A stretch of DNA of 64,000 nucleotides from Bacteroidetes bacterium 43-16 (lineage in GTDB: Bacteria; Bacteroidota; Bacteroidia; Chitinophagales; Chitinophagaceae). The stretch spans positions 124,001-188,000 of the forward strand of contig MKTB01000037.1 of assembly GCA_001897525.1 (NCBI GenBank), read 5' to 3'. Position numbers and translations under genes: made by a program. Of this stretch, positions 41,653 through 50,356 are shown piece after piece; position 1 is the stretch's first letter; every line of letters starts with the position of its first letter. A model generated the notes under the pieces. The model was not told where the DNA came from. It worked only from the letters and a program-made list of their open reading frames with translations, and searched no databases.

Positions 41653-42606
41653 ATGCAGTTTTTAGATTTTGAGAAGCCAATTGAAGACTTAACACAGCAA
41701 TTGGAAAAAATAAAAGCTTTGGCAGAAAAGAATAATGTGGATATGTCTGCTTCTGTTAAGGAGCTGGAAACAACCATTGCCAATACAAGAAAAGAAATCT
41801 ATTCTAACCTGACTCCCTGGCAACGTGTTCAACTGAGCCGTCACCCGGAGCGCCCCTATACTTTATATTACATCAACCAGATCTGTGATACTTTCACAGA
41901 ACTGTTCGGCGACCGTAATGTGGCAGATGATAAAGCAATCGTAGGTGGTTTTGCAGAAATAGATGGTAACTCTGTGATGCTGATCGGGCACCAGAAAGGG
42001 ATCAATACCAAGCAACGCCAGGTGCGCAACTTCGGTATGGCCAACCCGGAAGGCTACAGGAAGGCTCTGCGCCTGATGAAGCTGGCCGAAAAATTCAATA
42101 AACCTATTGTTACCCTGATCGATACTCCGGGTGCATTCCCGGGCCTGGAAGCTGAAGAGCGCGGACAGGGTGAGGCCATTGCACGTAACCTGTTTGAAAT
42201 GGTGAACCTGAAAGTGCCGGTTATCTGTATCATCATCGGTGAAGGAGCTTCCGGCGGTGCTTTAGGCATCGGTATCGGTGATAAAGTAGCCATGCTGGAA
42301 AATACCTGGTACACGGTGATCTCCCCGGAAAACTGCTCTACCATCCTCTGGCATAGCTGGGACTATAAAGTACAGGCTGCCGAGCAATTGCACCTTACTT
42401 CTAAAGATATGTCTTCCTTCGGACTGGTAGATGACGTGATCCCTGAGCCGGAAGGCGGGGCGCATAACCAGCCTGAGGCTATGGCCACAACACTAAAGCA
42501 GTACATCCTGGATAATATCAAAAAATTATCTTCTTTGAAAGCGGATAAACGGGTAGAGCAGCGCATTGAGAAGTTCTCTAAAATGGGCGTTTACGACGAA
42601 ATTTAG
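41653..42606 (+). CDS. accA: acetyl-CoA carboxylase carboxyltransferase subunit alpha
   Basis: The 317-residue protein has an N-terminal helical domain ([18 protein letters not shown]) and the carboxyltransferase domain with [20 protein letters not shown] and [16 protein letters not shown]. Length matches AccA. It transfers carboxyl from biotin to acetyl-CoA as the first step of fatty-acid synthesis. It is the first gene of the operon with dapA, pssA and rsmI. Confidence 0.97.
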   Translation: MQFLDFEKPIEDLTQQLEKIKALAEKNNVDMSASVKELETTIANTRKEIYSNLTPWQRVQLSRHPERPYTLYYINQICDTFTELFGDRNVADDKAIVGGFAEIDGNSVMLIGHQKGINTKQRQVRNFGMANPEGYRKALRLMKLAEKFNKPIVTLIDTPGAFPGLEAEERGQGEAIARNLFEMVNLKVPVICIIIGEGASGGALGIGIGDKVAMLENTWYTVISPENCSTILWHSWDYKVQAAEQLHLTSKDMSSFGLVDDVIPEPEGGAHNQPEAMATTLKQYILDNIKKLSSLKADKRVEQRIEKFSKMGVYDEI

Positions 42607-42639
42607 TCTTCAAAAAAACATATAAAAATATAAAGGCGA

Positions 42640-43512
42640 ATGAGCTTTAACGGAGTTGGTGTGGCCTTGGTCACACCTTTTAACGCAGATAAGCGTATCG
42701 ATTTCGAAGCATTAAAAAACCTGGTGGATTTCACGATTGAAGGGGGGGTGGATTTTTTAGTGGCTTTAGGAACAACAGCAGAAACCCCTACACTGAGCAC
42801 AGAAGAAAAGCTGGCAGTGTTGAACTGTATCATCGAGCATAACAATAAACGTAAGCCGGTGGTGTTGGGATTGGGTAGTAACAGTACCCTGGATGTGCTG
42901 GACGGGCTTAAGCTGTACCCGATGGAGCAGGTGGATGGTATCTTAAGCGTAGTACCTTATTATAATAAACCTTCACAGGAAGGATTGTTCCAACACTTCA
43001 GTGCCATTGCTACGGCTACGGATAAACCGATTATTCTTTATAATGTTCCGGGCAGAACGGTGACCAATATGTTGCCGGAAACAACGATACGCCTGGCTAA
43101 AGCGCATAAAAACATCGTGGCCATCAAAGAGGCCAGCGGTAATATGGCGCAATGCATGGAGCTGGTGCAACAGGCCCCTGAAGGCTTCGCTGTACTCTCC
43201 GGGGATGATAACCTCATCGTTCCCCAGGTAGCTATAGGCTTTAAGGGCGTGATCTCTGTTGCGGCCAACAGTTTCCCGAGGTATTTCTGCAAAATGGTGC
43301 ATGATTGCCTTTCCGGTAATTTTGATGCAGGCAGACAATTGCATTATAAATTATTAAAAGGCATCGATCTCTTGTTTGCAGAAGGTAATCCTTGTGGCGT
43401 AAAATATGTATTGTACAAGAACGGGATTATCCGCAATGAATTGCGCCTGCCGCTAATCCCTGCTTCTGACAAGCTGGCCGCGGAATTTGATGCTTACTTA
43501 GCCCAACTTTAA
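42640..43512 (+). CDS. dapA: 4-hydroxy-tetrahydrodipicolinate synthase
   Basis: The 290-residue TIM-barrel has the Schiff-base Lys163 in IVAIKEASGN and Tyr134 in ILYNVPGRTVTNM. The substrate motif ALGTTAETPTL (GTTGE-like) is present. It condenses pyruvate with aspartate semialdehyde in lysine/diaminopimelate synthesis. It sits 33 bases after accA. Confidence 0.97.
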   Translation: MSFNGVGVALVTPFNADKRIDFEALKNLVDFTIEGGVDFLVALGTTAETPTLSTEEKLAVLNCIIEHNNKRKPVVLGLGSNSTLDVLDGLKLYPMEQVDGILSVVPYYNKPSQEGLFQHFSAIATATDKPIILYNVPGRTVTNMLPETTIRLAKAHKNIVAIKEASGNMAQCMELVQQAPEGFAVLSGDDNLIVPQVAIGFKGVISVAANSFPRYFCKMVHDCLSGNFDAGRQLHYKLLKGIDLLFAEGNPCGVKYVLYKNGIIRNELRLPLIPASDKLAAEFDAYLAQL

Positions 43513-43534
43513 ATTATAAATACAAGCTGCCCGA

Positions 43535-44332
43535 ATGAAGCACTTACCCAATATTCTTACGCTGTGTAACCTGGTTTGCGGTTGCATCGCTATTTCTTTT
43601 GTCTTGACAGCGCATCCGCACCTCATCACCACAAACGGTGGTATGGACTATTATCCCATATTAGGTTCTTCCAAATTGGTTTATGGTAGCTACTTCATCT
43701 TACTCGCCGCTTTGTTCGACGTATTTGACGGGCTGGCAGCAAGGGCATTGAAAGCAGAAAGCCCTATTGGTAAAGACCTGGACTCGCTGGCTGATGTCGT
43801 TTCTTTCGGTGTGGCCCCGGCGATGATCATCTACCAGATGTTGTGGATGGCTTCTATGAGTGAACCTAAAGCGATGGAGGTAAATCCTTTGGTCACCTTC
43901 CTGGCTTTTTTACTGCCTTGCTTCGGCGCGCTGAGGCTGGCAAGGTTCAACCAGAACAGTAAAGCTCAATCGCAATACTTCTCGGGGATGCCGATACCGG
44001 CGGCAGGGATCTTTGTAGCCCTGTTGCCCCTGGCTATTTTCTCTCAAAGTGGTATTCTTGCAAGCTTCAGGGATCAGTTATCTGCTTTTATACAAAACAA
44101 ATGGGTCTTAATAGGCTTAGTTGTGGTCTTGTCTGCATTAATGGTGAGCAAGCGCCCGTTTTTAAAATGGAAAGCTCCGGTACCGGGTATCGCCGGCTGG
44201 TGGGCACATATCTTAATCCTCGTGGCGGCTGTTGCAGGCTTTATCTTACTGGGCTTTGCCGGGTTTATACTAGCCTTTGCCGTATACATCATCACTTCTA
44301 TGCTGTACAGATACCCTGCTGTTCAAAAATAA
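43535..44332 (+). CDS. pssA: CDP-diacylglycerol--serine O-phosphatidyltransferase
   Basis: The 265-residue polytopic protein has the CDP-alcohol phosphotransferase signature DG-x2-AR-x8-G-x3-D-x3-D in DGLAARALKAESPIGKDLDS followed by LAD. N-terminal MKHLPNILTLCNLVCG is typical of PssA. It makes phosphatidylserine, the precursor of phosphatidylethanolamine. It is 22 bases after dapA. Confidence 0.95.
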   Translation: MKHLPNILTLCNLVCGCIAISFVLTAHPHLITTNGGMDYYPILGSSKLVYGSYFILLAALFDVFDGLAARALKAESPIGKDLDSLADVVSFGVAPAMIIYQMLWMASMSEPKAMEVNPLVTFLAFLLPCFGALRLARFNQNSKAQSQYFSGMPIPAAGIFVALLPLAIFSQSGILASFRDQLSAFIQNKWVLIGLVVVLSALMVSKRPFLKWKAPVPGIAGWWAHILILVAAVAGFILLGFAGFILAFAVYIITSMLYRYPAVQK

Positions 44333-44339
44333 TTCTTTC

Positions 44340-45068
44340 ATGAAATTGTACCTGGTACCTACGCCGGTAGGAAATTTGGGGGATATTACGCTGCGTGCTT
44401 TAGAAGTGCTGAAGCAGGCAGATGCCATCTTGTGCGAGGATACACGCACCAGCGGAAAGCTGCTGAAGCATTATGAGATTCAAAAGCCGCTGTACAGTTA
44501 TCACCAGCACAATGAGCATAAGGTGACCGAAACGCTGGTGGCACAATTGCAATCGGGCAAAACCCTGGCTTTAATTACGGATGCAGGCACTCCTGCGGTA
44601 TCTGATCCCGGATTTTACCTGGTAAGGGCCTGTGTGCAGCATAATATTGAAGTGGAATGCCTGCCCGGGGCTACGGCCTTCGTTCCGGCGTTGGCCGTAT
44701 CGGGGCTACCTACACAGCGTTTTACCTTTGAAGGTTTCCTGCCCCAGAAAAAGGGCCGCAAAACGATGCTGGAAAAGCTGGCGGAAGAAGAGCGTACGAT
44801 GGTATTGTATGAGTCTCCGCACAGGCTGGTGAAAAGCCTGGAGGACATGAGCACGATCATGGGCAGCAACCGGCAGGCTGCTGTAAGCCGGGAAATAAGC
44901 AAGCTGTTTGCAGAAACAAAAAGAGGCACTTTAACAGAGCTGGCCCAATACTATACGGAACATCCTCCTAAAGGTGAGATCGTGATCGTAGTAGCGGGTA
45001 AAGAAGCGGTGAAGAGCAAGAAAAATAAATACAAAACGGAGGAAGAGGACGAAGATTCAGAAGATTAA
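44340..45068 (+). CDS. rsmI: 16S rRNA (cytidine1402-2'-O)-methyltransferase
   Basis: From ATG 44340 the 242-residue protein begins MKLYLVPTPVGNLGDITLRA, the canonical RsmI start. EDTRTSGKLLKHYEI and DAGTPAVSDPG follow. The tail is highly acidic (EEEDEDSED). It is 7 bases after pssA. A longer in-frame extension overlaps pssA and is rejected. Confidence 0.96.
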   Translation: MKLYLVPTPVGNLGDITLRALEVLKQADAILCEDTRTSGKLLKHYEIQKPLYSYHQHNEHKVTETLVAQLQSGKTLALITDAGTPAVSDPGFYLVRACVQHNIEVECLPGATAFVPALAVSGLPTQRFTFEGFLPQKKGRKTMLEKLAEEERTMVLYESPHRLVKSLEDMSTIMGSNRQAAVSREISKLFAETKRGTLTELAQYYTEHPPKGEIVIVVAGKEAVKSKKNKYKTEEEDEDSED

Positions 45069-45070
45069 TA

Positions 45071-45101
45071 TTTGTTCAAACTATTATCTAGTCTTACTTT
45101 C
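45071..45101 (+). promoter_or_regulatory. Promoter of the OmpH-like gene
   Basis: TTG (45071-45073), a 20-base spacer and TACTTTCG (45094-45101) form a near-consensus Bacteroidota promoter about 40 bases before the ATG. Confidence 0.55.
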
Positions 45102-45142
45102 GCATCTGAAAAATATAAAATCTAAAGAAAAGAATATACGTG

Positions 45143-45787
45143 ATGAAACTGAAATTAATAAGCGCTGCCCTTCTTTCCATAGCTGTTTTAGCGGCTTGTG
45201 GCGACAAAGGTAAAAAGTCGGGCACTACCCATACTACCACACAAAGCACTAAAACAAACAGCGAAACGCAAGGCTTAAAACTGGCTTTTGTGAATGCGGA
45301 CACCCTGAATAAGTATTACCTGTACCTGAAAGACCAGGAAGCTGCTTTCAAAAAGAAGCAGGATGCTTATGAAGGCGAGATGGCCAATAAAGAAAAGGCA
45401 TTACAAAATGAATTTGCTGCTTTCCAGAAGAAAATTCAGGGCGGCACGATGACGCAGGCCGAGGGTGAAGCGACTCAAAAGCGCCTGGGCCAGCAACAGC
45501 AAGCGCTGGAAAAACGCCACCAGACGATCTCTGCAGAGATTGCCAAAGAGCAAATGGCGATCCAGGACGAGTTTCAGAAGAAGCTGGACGAGTTCCTGGC
45601 AAAGTTCAACGAGGAAAGACAATATGACTTCATCTTTACTTACCTGAAAAGCGGTGGCCCGATCTTATATGCCAACAAGGCTTATGACATCACCCAGGAG
45701 GTACTGGACGCGATGAATGAAGATTATAAAAACGGTGGCAACAAAAAGGAAACTCCTGCTGCAGCCACTGACACGACCAAGAAATAA
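45143..45787 (+). CDS. OmpH/Skp family periplasmic chaperone, lipoprotein-like
   Basis: From ATG 45143 the 214-residue precursor has a lipobox (IAVLAACGDKG). The OmpH domain follows: LAFVNADTLNKYYLYLKDQ, a long coiled coil of about 90 residues (EAAFKKKQDAYEGEM to QDEFQKKLDEFLAKF), and YDFIFTYLKSGGPILYANKA. It probably holds unfolded outer-membrane proteins. The lipid anchor differs from soluble Skp. GTG 45140 is adjacent but less likely. Confidence 0.9.
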   Translation: MKLKLISAALLSIAVLAACGDKGKKSGTTHTTTQSTKTNSETQGLKLAFVNADTLNKYYLYLKDQEAAFKKKQDAYEGEMANKEKALQNEFAAFQKKIQGGTMTQAEGEATQKRLGQQQQALEKRHQTISAEIAKEQMAIQDEFQKKLDEFLAKFNEERQYDFIFTYLKSGGPILYANKAYDITQEVLDAMNEDYKNGGNKKETPAAATDTTKK

Positions 45788-45804
45788 TTATTAAACTACT
45801 TTAT

Positions 45805-45837
45805 AAAGCCAGACCTATTATTATTGTCTGGCTTTTT
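45805..45837 (+). terminator. Terminator of the OmpH-like gene
   Basis: AAAGCCAGAC pairs perfectly with GTCTGGCTTT and is followed by TT. It ends just before the HAD gene, so that gene's start must be at 45845. Confidence 0.85.
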
Positions 45838-45844
45838 GCTTTTT

Positions 45845-46471
45845 ATGATCCAGAATATCAAACATATTATTTTAGACCTGGGCGGTGTACTGCTGAATAT
45901 CGATTATCAGCGTACGGAAGCTGCTTTCGTAGAGCTGGGCATGAGCGATTTTGCAGCGCATTATACCCAGGCTGAGCAAAGCGGTCTTTTCTCTGATTTT
46001 GAAACCGGGAAGATCGGGGAAGCGCAGTTTCTTGCTGCCCTCAATGCTTATCTGCCGCAGCCGGTGCAGGAGCAGGCCCTCTTTAACGCCTGGAATGCCA
46101 TGTTGCTGGACTTCCCTTTAAGAAGGCTACAGATCCTGCAGCAATTGCAATTGCATTATGATATTGTCTTGCTGAGCAATACCAATAGTATTCATGAGCG
46201 GACCTTCAACCAGCGGTTAAGAGAAGTCTGCGGCTTTAATAGCCTGGCGGTATTTGTCGATAAAGTATTTTACAGCCATCATATAGGTATGCGCAAACCT
46301 GATGTGGCGACATTTGAGTATGTACTGGAACAAACGGGCTTCAATCCTGCACACACTTTATTCGTGGACGATAGTCAACAGCACATCGCCGGTGCGCAAA
46401 GCGCAGGCATACAAACGATCTGGCTGGAAAAGGGCATGACGATAGAAGAGCATATTTTCCTGAATAAATAA
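45845..46471 (+). CDS. HAD superfamily hydrolase
   Basis: From ATG 45845 the 208-residue protein has nucleophile Asp in ILDLGGVLL. Motif II is VLLSNTNSIHE, motif III has Lys in GMRKPDVATF, and motif IV is LFVDDSQQHI. A helical cap lies between. It is a probable sugar- or nucleotide-phosphatase of the YihX type; the substrate is unknown. Confidence 0.92.
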   Translation: MIQNIKHIILDLGGVLLNIDYQRTEAAFVELGMSDFAAHYTQAEQSGLFSDFETGKIGEAQFLAALNAYLPQPVQEQALFNAWNAMLLDFPLRRLQILQQLQLHYDIVLLSNTNSIHERTFNQRLREVCGFNSLAVFVDKVFYSHHIGMRKPDVATFEYVLEQTGFNPAHTLFVDDSQQHIAGAQSAGIQTIWLEKGMTIEEHIFLNK

Positions 46472-46492
46472 ACATCTTCAAGGTATCGTTTC

Positions 46493-46867
46493 TTATTTGT
46501 GTTTTATAGGTATCATACCGCTTTTATAAAAGCTCAGCGCTTTTTGTAAAAGCGGTTCTATTTGCCCTGTGGGCAGGTCTTGGTCTGTATCCAGCAGGAA
46601 TATTTTCATCCTTGAGCGTTTTTCCTGCAGCAGGCAGGGTTCCTCAAAACGATGGCCCTCAACAAAGCCTATATACGGTTTCCTGTATTTTTTATGGAAC
46701 CACAGGTAGCAAAACATTTTTCCTTTATAGGAGAAAAAGGGCATCCCGTATTTAAGCCCGGTAGTAATAGCCTCATCCTGTGCCAGTACCAGGGCGCTCA
46801 CTGCGAGCATACAGGAGCGCACAGGTTCATCTTGTCTTTCATAAAAAGAGGCTAAGTTAGATATCAT
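46493..46867 (-). CDS. DUF1801 (YdhG-like) family protein
   Basis: The 124-residue protein has the DUF1801 pattern EAITTGLKYGMPFFSYKGKMF and KPYIGFVEGHRF. Members have been proposed as iron chaperones (Fra-like) or effector proteins. It overlaps the upstream GyrI-like gene by one base (TAATG), so translation is coupled. Confidence 0.83.
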   Translation of the reverse strand: MISNLASFYERQDEPVRSCMLAVSALVLAQDEAITTGLKYGMPFFSYKGKMFCYLWFHKKYRKPYIGFVEGHRFEEPCLLQEKRSRMKIFLLDTDQDLPTGQIEPLLQKALSFYKSGMIPIKHK

Positions 46868-47325
46868 TATGTCAAAGCTATAAAAATTGGTACAATCATC
46901 GGCTCATTATCCTCTTTACCGGGTTCATAGACTTCAAAATCTGAGGTATAGGCCCTGTCCAGGTCCGATTGCCAGATCTCTGTCCATTGCCGGAATACAA
47001 AGCCTTCCTCCATTTTTCCTTTAGCTTCAAAACAGGTGTATTTTCCCGGCGCGACCTCTTTGCTGCTCATACCTTCGGGAACAGGTTCCGGGAAGCTTGT
47101 TCTGCAGCCGAGCAGGGTAGTGTAGTCCTGGGTATAGTCTCCTGCATAATCTGTATAGACACAATAGATCGCTTCGCTTAGTTTACCGGGTATCTTATCG
47201 CTTACTTGTTCTTCAAAGAATCTTTGCCATAAGGCCGGGATATCTTTTGCTGCTGCTCCGCTTATGTTATTGGTCCTTACGGCAATCCCGGTGACATAAA
47301 ATCCTTCTATCTGTTGCTGTTCCAT
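46867..47325 (-). CDS. GyrI-like / AraC effector-binding domain protein
   Basis: The 152-residue protein is a stand-alone effector-binding domain: FYVTGIAVRTNNISGAAAKDIPALWQRF, then VYTDYAGDYTQDYTTLLGC, PGKYTCFEAKG and a C-terminal YEPGKEDNEPMIVPIFIAL (shown in parts). It has no DNA-binding domain. It probably binds small hydrophobic molecules. Confidence 0.88.
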   Translation of the reverse strand: MEQQQIEGFYVTGIAVRTNNISGAAAKDIPALWQRFFEEQVSDKIPGKLSEAIYCVYTDYAGDYTQDYTTLLGCRTSFPEPVPEGMSSKEVAPGKYTCFEAKGKMEEGFVFRQWTEIWQSDLDRAYTSDFEVYEPGKEDNEPMIVPIFIALT

Positions 47326-47486
47326 ATTTGCTGTTTTTATAAAGCAAAATTAAGCAGCTAATGGACAGCAGTATGTCAGCAGTAAATTACAGCAGGCCAA
47401 ATTCCCCCTTTTTTATTGTGGAATTGCTGTTCCCTATTCATCTTTTAATTTATATTGTATCTAATAACCTTAACAAAATATGTTTC

Positions 47487-49076
47487 ATGCAAAAGCTTTT
47501 ACTCCTTGCTATGCTTTTTTGTTTCTGTGCCTGCTCCTGGCCTGAACTAGATGCCGCCGCGACCGGAACAAGTTTCCCGGTCAACACTTATCTTAAGCAG
47601 GACAATATTCCGAGCCAGTTTTTTGAGATCGATACCCGGCACGACACTACTTTAAAGACGAAGGGCGGAGCCCGTATCTTTATCCCGAAAGAGGCTATCG
47701 TGGCCAAGGATAAGCGCAACAGCGTTAAGCTGGAACTCAAAGAAGCTTATACGATGGAAGATATTTTAAAGGCGGGCCTGCGTACGAAAAGCGGCGCACA
47801 GGTGCTGAGCAGCGGCGGTATGATTTACCTCAATGCTGCTGATGCCACACTCCGTAAAGAGATTAATGTAAGTATTCCTTCGGGGAATGTAAAAGCCGGT
47901 ATGCAGTTGTATGAAGGGGTGCCAACGGCGGATGGCAGTATCGACTGGCAAAATCCCAAACCGGCGGTTCAAAACAGCTTTACAGATAGTGTGGCCCTGG
48001 GGAAATCCATCTTTAATAATAATTGTGCGAGCTGCCATCATCCCGACAAAGACGCTACCGGGCCTTCTTTAGCTTTTGCACCGCAGAGAAGAGATAAAAA
48101 ATGGCTGAAAAAATTTATTCAGAACAGCGCTGCTGTAATAGCTTCCGGTGATCTGCTGGCCAATTGCATGTATTCGGAATGGAATAAAACGGCCATGACC
48201 AGTTTTCCTAACCTAACGGATGCAGAGCTGGAGGCACTCTACACTTTTTTAAATGAAGAAAGCAAGCAGCTGAACCCTGCAGACTATCCCGATTTCCAGA
48301 AAAGCCTGGACAGTTGTAAACTTTATTACGAAACAAAAAGAAACCTCGAATTCCAATTAAAAGTTTTAGAAAGCAGCAGTAGTAGTAAGGAAGCGGTGCT
48401 GGCACAAAATACTGCAGCCAACCCGGGCAATAATGCCCCGGAAGCTACTGAAGTAGCGGTAACCGTATCTGTGCCGAAATACAACCTGGTGGTACCCAAA
48501 AGCGAAACGGCCACCAATTACCAGTTTACCATCAATACTTTTGGCTGGTTTAATGTAGACATTTTGATACAGGGGCTTCCCGGCTTTGTGAGCAGCAGTC
48601 TTAAGGTCAGTATCAGCAATAAGCTGGAAGCTATGTATAATGTTTATTTGATCTTGCCGGAGGATATGATCTGTACTAACGGCGGCTTTTTGAAGGGCAG
48701 CAAAGAATGGTATGGATTTGCCACTGATGATGGTACAATAGCCTTGCCTCAAAACAGGAAAGCTTATGTACTGGCTTTTTGCGAACAGGAGGAACAGATC
48801 TCTTTCGCGATCGATTCCTTCTTCACGGGTATAAACAATGCGATCACACTGAACGCAGCACCCATCACTCCTTCTGCCATGACGACTCGCCTGAATACAT
48901 TGAACTTTAAAGGCTTTAAAGCCGGAATAAAAGAAAACAAACTGGCTAAAGAGATCAAAAAGCTGAAGGTAGACCTGGGCAATGTATCACAACTGAAGCC
49001 CAAACAGGCAAGCTGTAATTGTTATGATTTCGAAAAACCATTGATGCTGGAATCGGACTCTTCCACCTGGCGATAG
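47487..49076 (+). CDS. lipoprotein fusing a ZU5-like domain and cytochrome c
   Basis: From ATG 47487 the 529-residue precursor has a lipobox (MLFCFCACSWPE). A domain like those around GARIFIPKEAIVAKD and GGMIYLNAADATL in other Bacteroidota proteins follows. A cytochrome c domain (GKSIFNNNCASCHHPDKDAT with CxxCH, then GPSLAFAPQ) comes next, and a C-terminal beta-rich region of about 250 residues ends the protein. It probably faces the periplasm or surface and takes part in electron transfer or sensing. A longer upstream frame lacks a signal peptide and is rejected. Confidence 0.8.
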   Translation: MQKLLLLAMLFCFCACSWPELDAAATGTSFPVNTYLKQDNIPSQFFEIDTRHDTTLKTKGGARIFIPKEAIVAKDKRNSVKLELKEAYTMEDILKAGLRTKSGAQVLSSGGMIYLNAADATLRKEINVSIPSGNVKAGMQLYEGVPTADGSIDWQNPKPAVQNSFTDSVALGKSIFNNNCASCHHPDKDATGPSLAFAPQRRDKKWLKKFIQNSAAVIASGDLLANCMYSEWNKTAMTSFPNLTDAELEALYTFLNEESKQLNPADYPDFQKSLDSCKLYYETKRNLEFQLKVLESSSSSKEAVLAQNTAANPGNNAPEATEVAVTVSVPKYNLVVPKSETATNYQFTINTFGWFNVDILIQGLPGFVSSSLKVSISNKLEAMYNVYLILPEDMICTNGGFLKGSKEWYGFATDDGTIALPQNRKAYVLAFCEQEEQISFAIDSFFTGINNAITLNAAPITPSAMTTRLNTLNFKGFKAGIKENKLAKEIKKLKVDLGNVSQLKPKQASCNCYDFEKPLMLESDSSTWR

Positions 49077-49095
49077 TGTGATAAGAAAAAATGAA

Positions 49096-49250
49096 AAGAG
49101 GAGGGTGTCTAAAAAGCCAAGATTCTTGTCATATTGAGCTTGTCGATACTTCGACAGGCTCAGTACGGCAAGAATGGAGCATCAAATTTGTCTATATTTC
49201 GACAAGCTCAATATGACAAATTTGGGAGACTTTTTAGACACCGCCCTCTT
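49096..49250. mobile_element. 155-bp MITE-like inverted-repeat element
   Basis: Ends AAGAGGAGGGTGTCTAAAAAG (left, 49096-49116) and its complement at 49230-49250 match over 21 bases with two mismatches. The interior contains two further inverted arms of TTGTCATATTGAGCTTGTCGA. No ORF is inside. It resembles a non-autonomous element or dispersed Bacteroidota repeat lying in the convergent gap between two genes. Confidence 0.8.
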
Positions 49251-49276
49251 AAATAATTATTTTGAAAATTCTTGCT

Positions 49277-50206
49277 TTATACTGGTTCCGGTGCTGTAGC
49301 AGTACCTAAGGCTTCGCGCGCTTTCTGCTTTTCCAGGATCTCCGGTAAATATGCTTTGAACATATCATTCAGCATTTCCTGGGTAATCGTCATCGCTTTA
49401 GGATCCTGGATCAATGCAAACCAGGGCCTGGGTTTGCCGAAAGGATATTCACTGTAGAGCAGTACGGGTGTACCATTGGCGACGACCTGGTCATTTTGCA
49501 TGATCCACTGTTCTGCCCAGTTGTACAGGAAGAAGGCATCTGAGCGTTGCAGGCGCATACAGCTATGGGAAGCCGGATAGCCGGGTAAAGCATATTGGTG
49601 AAAGCCGATGCCCCCGAAGTTGCTTACGTTGAAGTTCCAGTTGAGGATCCAGCTGCTGTTGACTGTACTTACGCTACGTTTGGCTTTCCAGTTACAGTAA
49701 TATAATTTCGGCGGCGTAGGATTGGCCTTTGTTCCTGTATTGGTCTGTCCCTGGATCACCAGTTTACCGTATTCATAGGCGGCAAATGCCTGGTGCAGGT
49801 TGGAGAAGATCAATATCTTCTTCACCGGTTTTAATACTTCCGCGGTCTCCGGGAAAGGCATATATGCATTCAATGGCAGGTCGTATCGGTTAGGGACCAG
49901 GATGCTGTCCAGTCTTTTGATGGTAGAAGAGTCCACCCTGTTGATCGCGATCAGGATGTCTAAATGCCTGGCTCCTTCAAAGGAATCTTTCTGGCCCTGC
50001 CAGTCTTTCTTTTTGATAAAACTGTAACTGATCTCTGCTGCAGGCTTTTCTGCTATGGTTTCTTTTGCCGGTTTTTGCTCTGCCTTTGCGGTGGTATCTG
50101 TCGCCTGCCTGTTATCCTCTGCTTTACGAGCCGGTTCCTGGTCATTGTTACACGCCGAGATCATACATAAACAGCTCAAAGCTATACTCTGAAAAATCAA
50201 TCTCAT
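49277..50206 (-). CDS. L,D-transpeptidase (YkuD) family lipoprotein
   Basis: The 309-residue precursor has a lipobox (CMISACNND) and a charged linker rich in Lys, Ala and Glu. A YkuD domain follows with GGIGFHQYALPGYPASHSCM and RL, the HxxxxxxxSHxC-type active site; the catalytic Cys is the one after SHS, with Ser in place of Gly. It makes or removes 3-3 peptidoglycan cross-links or links. Confidence 0.9.
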   Translation of the reverse strand: MRLIFQSIALSCLCMISACNNDQEPARKAEDNRQATDTTAKAEQKPAKETIAEKPAAEISYSFIKKKDWQGQKDSFEGARHLDILIAINRVDSSTIKRLDSILVPNRYDLPLNAYMPFPETAEVLKPVKKILIFSNLHQAFAAYEYGKLVIQGQTNTGTKANPTPPKLYYCNWKAKRSVSTVNSSWILNWNFNVSNFGGIGFHQYALPGYPASHSCMRLQRSDAFFLYNWAEQWIMQNDQVVANGTPVLLYSEYPFGKPRPWFALIQDPKAMTITQEMLNDMFKAYLPEILEKQKAREALGTATAPEPV

Positions 50207-50356
50207 CTTGCTATAGTTTTATAATAGTATCAAAGATACCTCTAATTTAAATTTTTGGTTTTTAATCGTTCATAAATATAAATAATAAAAAATAAAAAAA
50301 TTAAGCCTGATTATTAACAAATGCGCTTTATTTTTAGTGTTAAAATTTTGTCTTAT

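Noticed and set aside
41653-45068. Minus-strand frames opposite accA, dapA, pssA and rsmI
   Set aside because: They are out-of-frame shadows without conserved domains.
45824-45844. Earlier start for the HAD gene
   Set aside because: It lies inside the terminator stem of the OmpH gene.
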